Below are positions 60,355-64,000 of a stretch of DNA of 64,000 bases, one piece after another. Numbering within the stretch: position 1 is the first letter of the stretch; each line of letters begins with the position of its first letter. A model generated the notes under the pieces. The model ran no database searches and was not told the DNA's origin. It worked only from the letters and a program-made list of their open reading frames with translations. This DNA is from Triglochin maritima (lineage: Eukaryota; Streptophyta; Magnoliopsida; Alismatales; Juncaginaceae): NCBI GenBank assembly GCA_963682175.1, contig OY821775.1:5084001-5148000 (forward strand), written 5' to 3'. The position numbers and the translations under genes are program-made.

Positions 60355-62920
60355 TCATGGTCTGAAATGCCCAACTGGCTGGCTGTTCCAATCCTCGATC
60401 AGGCGATCCCAATCTGTACATGCAAGTCTCGTCGCCTCACTCGGCGTGACGTCTCTCTCTCACAAGAACGGCTGCGTACACCGTATCGCCTTACTCATCC
60501 ACTGTATGTAAAATAAAAATTAGCGTACAATAACAAAATATACTTTACAATTAAATATAAAATTAGATAAACTTACCGCATCGGCACATGTCCTATCCAG
60601 TGGTCTCTCCGGTCTCGGAATGATACCGTGTACGAGTAGTGGATGTGAGCACCTACCGAACCACTGCAAATAATCTGGAGCACAAGTGGAGGGGTCGCGG
60701 CTACGACTCAGATCGGCCAGGTGTAGTCGTCCTAGTCTCGGAAAGGTCCTCCAAACCGATTCCGCAGACGAAACGTTGTGCCTGACGTAGTACATCGTCG
60801 CAGTCGCAGACCGTACTGCATGCTCGGGCGTCGGGATGTCAACCGGGATCACCTGAATGTAACCTAACTGACGTAACACGCGATCAGGTATATAAGGCTC
60901 TGTGATATCCCTATAACGAATAATGCCGGCAAATGTAGTCCTCGACACAGCTACAGCAGGCTCGGGACCATACGGTAACCACTCCACCTAAACGTTTATA
61001 CGTCAATAATAATAAAATTAAATTTAAATAAACGTGAATGATATATACATTATATACCTACGATGCAGTCATCTGATCTAGTCGTCTACGAATAGAAAGA
61101 AGTCGACTCTCGCTCTTATCCTCCGCCCGGACAGCCCACGTACGCGAACGAGGATGACTACACTCAACAATCTTCCGCTCACGATGTGGGCGGAAAGCAG
61201 GAAAATACTCATATATCCAAGCCTGCAGCAGTGTAAGACAACCTGTAATCTGATCACAATCAGCACGACTAGATATGCTCAGTTGGCGATACAGATATGC
61301 AAACGTCGCCGACCCCCATGAGTAATCACCAACGGTATCTGGGTCCCTCGCCTCCAATAAGTCGCGTGGTCTCAGTCTGGAACCGCTCTTGTCGACAAAC
61401 AATACGTAACCTAGCAGTAAGAAGAAATAAGCAGTTATCTGTGTATCCTCAGTCCGTGGTGGTCGCCCCCGTCTGCAACACTCGTCCACAGCGTCTATAC
61501 TAACACCACCGCCACTCCAAAATGAGCTATCCCGCCCAAGACCCTCCAGGCTGACACCCAGCAACTCAGATACATATAACTTCAGCTCAGATGTCGGCGC
61601 CTGCGCACTGACCATGGGACTCTCAACAGGAATGTGCAGAATCTGAAAGACGTCATGCAACATGATTGTCATCTCTCCGAACAGCAAGTGGAAAGTGTTG
61701 GTGTCAGACTGCCACCGCTCCACGAATGCCGAAATCAACGGCATGTCGATGCTGGAAAACATGTTGTACGGCAAGTGACCCAATCCACTGTCAACCACGG
61801 TCGCCGTCATATCCTCAGTCATCACTGAACGCCATGCCTGCAATGTCGTACAGGCTCTGTGTCGATTATGGCACTTCAAAACCTTCCGCTCCTCACCATC
61901 CCAGATGCGTATGGCGACGTAGCCTCCGAAACTCGGAATGACGCTGCCATCTACAGGACCACCGGGAACAATATCCGTGACGATCCAAGACTCGTCATCA
62001 CCCCTCTTCTTCTTCTTCTTCTTCTGAGCTCGAGCGTCTGCAGTGCACGAACTCGAATCACCAGTCACAAACCGGCCACCTCGATCCTTCCTAATGACCC
62101 ACTGAGCTGAAGGACCACCGTGTCGCCCCCGTCCTCGACCGGACTGATGTATCGCCTCCTCCTGTGGCCCCAAGTGGTATCGGCCCCCATCGTCACTGTC
62201 ATCGTGACTCCTCGCCTCATCTGAATCATCCTCGTCGTCGAAAGACTCTCCAGGTGTCTGACGACGACGTAACAGATCTCTCTCTCCTAACTGAAGCAGA
62301 AATACCACGTGCACGTGGATGACGAGGACCTGACTCGTCTGCTATCCTACGTACCGCGCGTAAGGGAATTGATTTCCCTTTTCCTCCACGGTAACCCGAT
62401 GACTATTAATTCAATTTAAAAATACAAATTTATTAATGATATTACTAAAATAATTAAACTAATTAGTAACTTAATAATCAATTTATTTAGCAATTATCAC
62501 AATTATTCAATAATCCTTTACTAAAATCGTACACAACTAATTACTAACATAATAATCAATTTATTTATTAATTATCACATTTTATAATTAATAAACGATT
62601 TACTAAACTAATTTAACTCATTATTAACATAATATTCAATTTATTTCAATTTTATCACAATTTATAATCAATTTTAACAAAAAAAAAAAAAAAACCTGGG
62701 CGTTTGCGGGAGACGCCTACCCTACATGGTAGGCGTCTGCCGGAGACGCCTACCCTACGTGGGAGATGTCTCCCGTAGACGTCGGTTCCTTGGGTCGGGC
62801 GTCCTCGGGAGACTCCCGACTCAAAATTGTTTTTTTAAATTAATTGAAATAAACAAGGTAATTTACCAGATGTGAGTAGTCAGGGGTCTCCGCTGGTTCT
62901 TTTCCTGGCCTCCGAGACAT
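60355..62920 (-). pseudogene. Plant mobile domain (PMD/MAIN-like) gene carried by the MULE (decayed)
   Basis: Exons on the minus strand: 62920-62867 (MSRRPGKEPAETPDYSHL), 62402-61058, 60987-60577 and 60501-60355. The main exon has a charged, disordered head (EDDSDEARSHDDSDDGG, RGRGRHGG, a K6 run) followed by the PMD: HLPYNMFSSIDMPLISAFVE, RWQSDTNTFHLLFGEMTIML, HDVFQILHIPVES. Exon 3 begins VEWLPYGPEP and contains RRTFPRLGRLH-like text and YLQWFGRCSHP. PMD proteins such as MAIN and MAIL1 act in nuclear silencing and transcription; transposon-borne copies have no proven role. Damage: exon 2 is 1345 bases where phase needs a multiple of three, and the frame shifts between about 62,300 and 62,230; TAG at 61058 lies on the exon 2 border; TGA at 60460 interrupts exon 4, after which the frame stays open to 60355. 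Confidence 0.82.
62697..62820. repeat. Palindromic module array in intron 1 of the PMD gene
   Basis: About three units with GGAGACGCCTACCCTAC and GGTAGGCGTCTGCCGG, forming short palindromes, then diverged copies with GACGTC and CGGGAGACTCCCG. The array sits in the first intron of the PMD gene just inside the right TIR, mirroring the array in the transposase gene. The shared core is ACGCCT(A/C)C. Confidence 0.85.
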
Positions 62921-63076
62921 CTTATGTGGTGAATAGAAGAGTGATATGAAGAGAAAGTTGTGTTAAAAGAGTGAAATAAGGAGTTATATTAGTAGAAAGT
63001 GTAGAGGGGCAAAATGGTAATCTTACGGACGATTTAAGTAGTTTTACGGCGACGAATAGCCGTTCTTATAAAAAAA

Positions 63077-64000
63077 TGTATCAAATTCGAAAAACTCGAA
63101 TCAATCTTCTATTAAATTCAATTTGGTTTGTGGATAGGTATAATTAGATTAAACTGCTGTAGGAGCAATTCGTCGATCCGCTTAACAACCCAAAAACAAA
63201 TTTAGAAAATTTCATTTACACAAGCACTCAACCTACCTAATCTACCCTTAAACAAGGCGTGTTGCAGCCGCTTAATTTTCAACCTTGCTCGGTGTACCCA
63301 TTTTTTCTTAGGCACGGCCACAGCAGTTGGGTTCCGATTTACATGAATCATGTCCCCATTTACATCTCTATATATGAAAATGCATTTGAGATGAAAAGGT
63401 TTTAAAAAAATGCAAATGCCCAAAGACAATAATTTTTTTGTCAAAATGTATAAAAAATGATTAAAAATATTTTTTTGCCCATAATATGAAATTTCTCTAT
63501 AATTAGCAATTGATTGAACTTCACTCATAAAACAAAACATTCATTCATGCTATTATTTAATGTACAAGATTGATTTTGCTCAATATTGCATTATGAAAGT
63601 TGAAGCTAAGTAGGGCGACTGGGCTGGCAAAAAGATGAGCCTATGGCTTTGGTCACGTATCGACAGACCAGCCCAGAATGCTTCGTGTACATACTTCTTT
63701 TGGTAAGGGTTATATAACTCACTCTTAGTTAGTTTAGTTGGTAATTCAGTTAGTTTTAGAGGGTTACAACTTACCAACAACTTTTAACCCTAGAATCATG
63801 TCGTCTTCTCAACCCTCAATTTTTTAGAGTGAACAACCTTTATATTCGACTAGGAATTTACGGTTGATTGAATATGATATTGTCTACCTCTACTTTACAT
63901 GATGATCTTGTTTCTTGTACAATCTGAAAACGGTTCCTACTTTTTTATGTTCTCGCTTTTGTCCTTGGTTAATGCTGATGATTGTTTTTACGTTATAATA
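63077..64000. other. Right flank, no gene recognised
   Basis: The region beyond the MULE is AT-rich. A minus-strand open frame at about 63,202-63,370 (RDVNGDMIHVNRNP, then a Lys/Arg-rich stretch) looks mildly coding-like, but I recognise no family and see no convincing gene structure. Confidence 0.4.

Larger units (their letters stand above)
56313..63068. mobile_element. Mutator-like element with transposase-OTU gene and PMD gene
   Basis: Terminal inverted repeats lie at 56313-56352 and 63027-63068. They share GTAAAACTACTTAAATCGTC (GG for GT in the left copy) and an outer GAAC..nTATTCGTCG block, with about five mismatches over 39 bases. The 8-bp sequence TAAAAAAA lies directly outside at both ends (56305-56312 and 63069-63076), compatible with a target duplication, though its low complexity weakens it. 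Inside are a plus-strand transposase-OTU gene and a convergent minus-strand plant-mobile-domain gene. Both are disrupted, so the copy is non-functional. Without the nested MITE it would be about 6.2 kb. PMD and OTU domains are known cargo or partners of plant Mutator-like elements. Confidence 0.9.

Noticed and set aside
63202..63540. Minus-strand frame of 112 codons at the right edge
   Set aside because: The N-terminal half is low-complexity AT-driven sequence, and the basic C-terminal half matches no family I recognise.
1..64000. CRISPR arrays, operons or prokaryotic defence systems
   Set aside because: The window is plant nuclear DNA with spliced genes; the regular repeats seen are palindromic transposon modules or tandem duplications.

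Overview
The window is nuclear DNA of a flowering plant. It is AT-rich, and its genes have many introns with GT-AG borders. The plant-only families (APRR2, PMT methyltransferase, AHL) and plant repeats (PMD/OTU-carrying Mutator-like element, hAT MITEs, tRNA-derived SINEs) point the same way. I cannot name the species. Exon borders were read by eye from splice sites, reading-frame phase and remembered family sequences. No alignment was run.

Layout. 1.35-4.73 kb (-): an APRR2 pseudo-response regulator with a GARP/Myb domain, 11 coding exons, about 589 aa. 5.7-9.3 kb: intergenic, with a foldback element, a hAT MITE and two SINEs, one flanked by an 18-bp target duplication. 9.85-13.85 kb (-): a PMT2/PMT14-type Golgi methyltransferase, complete except for one missing base in exon 2. 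15.1-16.1 kb: a third SINE and a second hAT MITE. 16.4-35.4 kb (-): one 19-kb gene for the HEAT-repeat U3 snoRNP protein UTP10/HEATR1. 36.1-39.65 kb (-): a two-exon gene for a 148-aa conserved plant protein of unknown function. Its intron holds an LTR-like repeat with a 47-base G run. 41.1-46.4 kb (+): AP2M, the mu subunit of the AP-2 clathrin adaptor, 13 exons, 438 codons, with one GC-AG intron. 47-50 kb: relics, including an LTR-like fragment and a possible Harbinger remnant. 50.97-53.4 kb (-): a two-AT-hook AHL DNA-binding protein. 54.8-55.7 kb: a second foldback element of the same type as the one at 5.7 kb. 56.3-63.1 kb: a complete but decayed Mutator-like element. 63.1-64 kb: nothing recognised.

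The most unusual region is the 6.76-kb Mutator-like element. It has about 39-bp terminal inverted repeats and an 8-bp flanking duplication. It carries two convergent genes: a transposase whose reading frame continues through an intron into an OTU protease domain, and a plant-mobile-domain (MAIN-like) gene. Each gene has a very short first exon just inside the TIR. In each, the first intron holds an array of short palindromes with the same core. A hAT MITE sits inside the transposase, and several stops and frameshifts show that the element is dead.

The host genes act in unrelated housekeeping and regulatory processes: transcription, cell-wall/Golgi methylation, ribosome biogenesis, endocytosis and chromatin. 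No operon-like grouping is implied.
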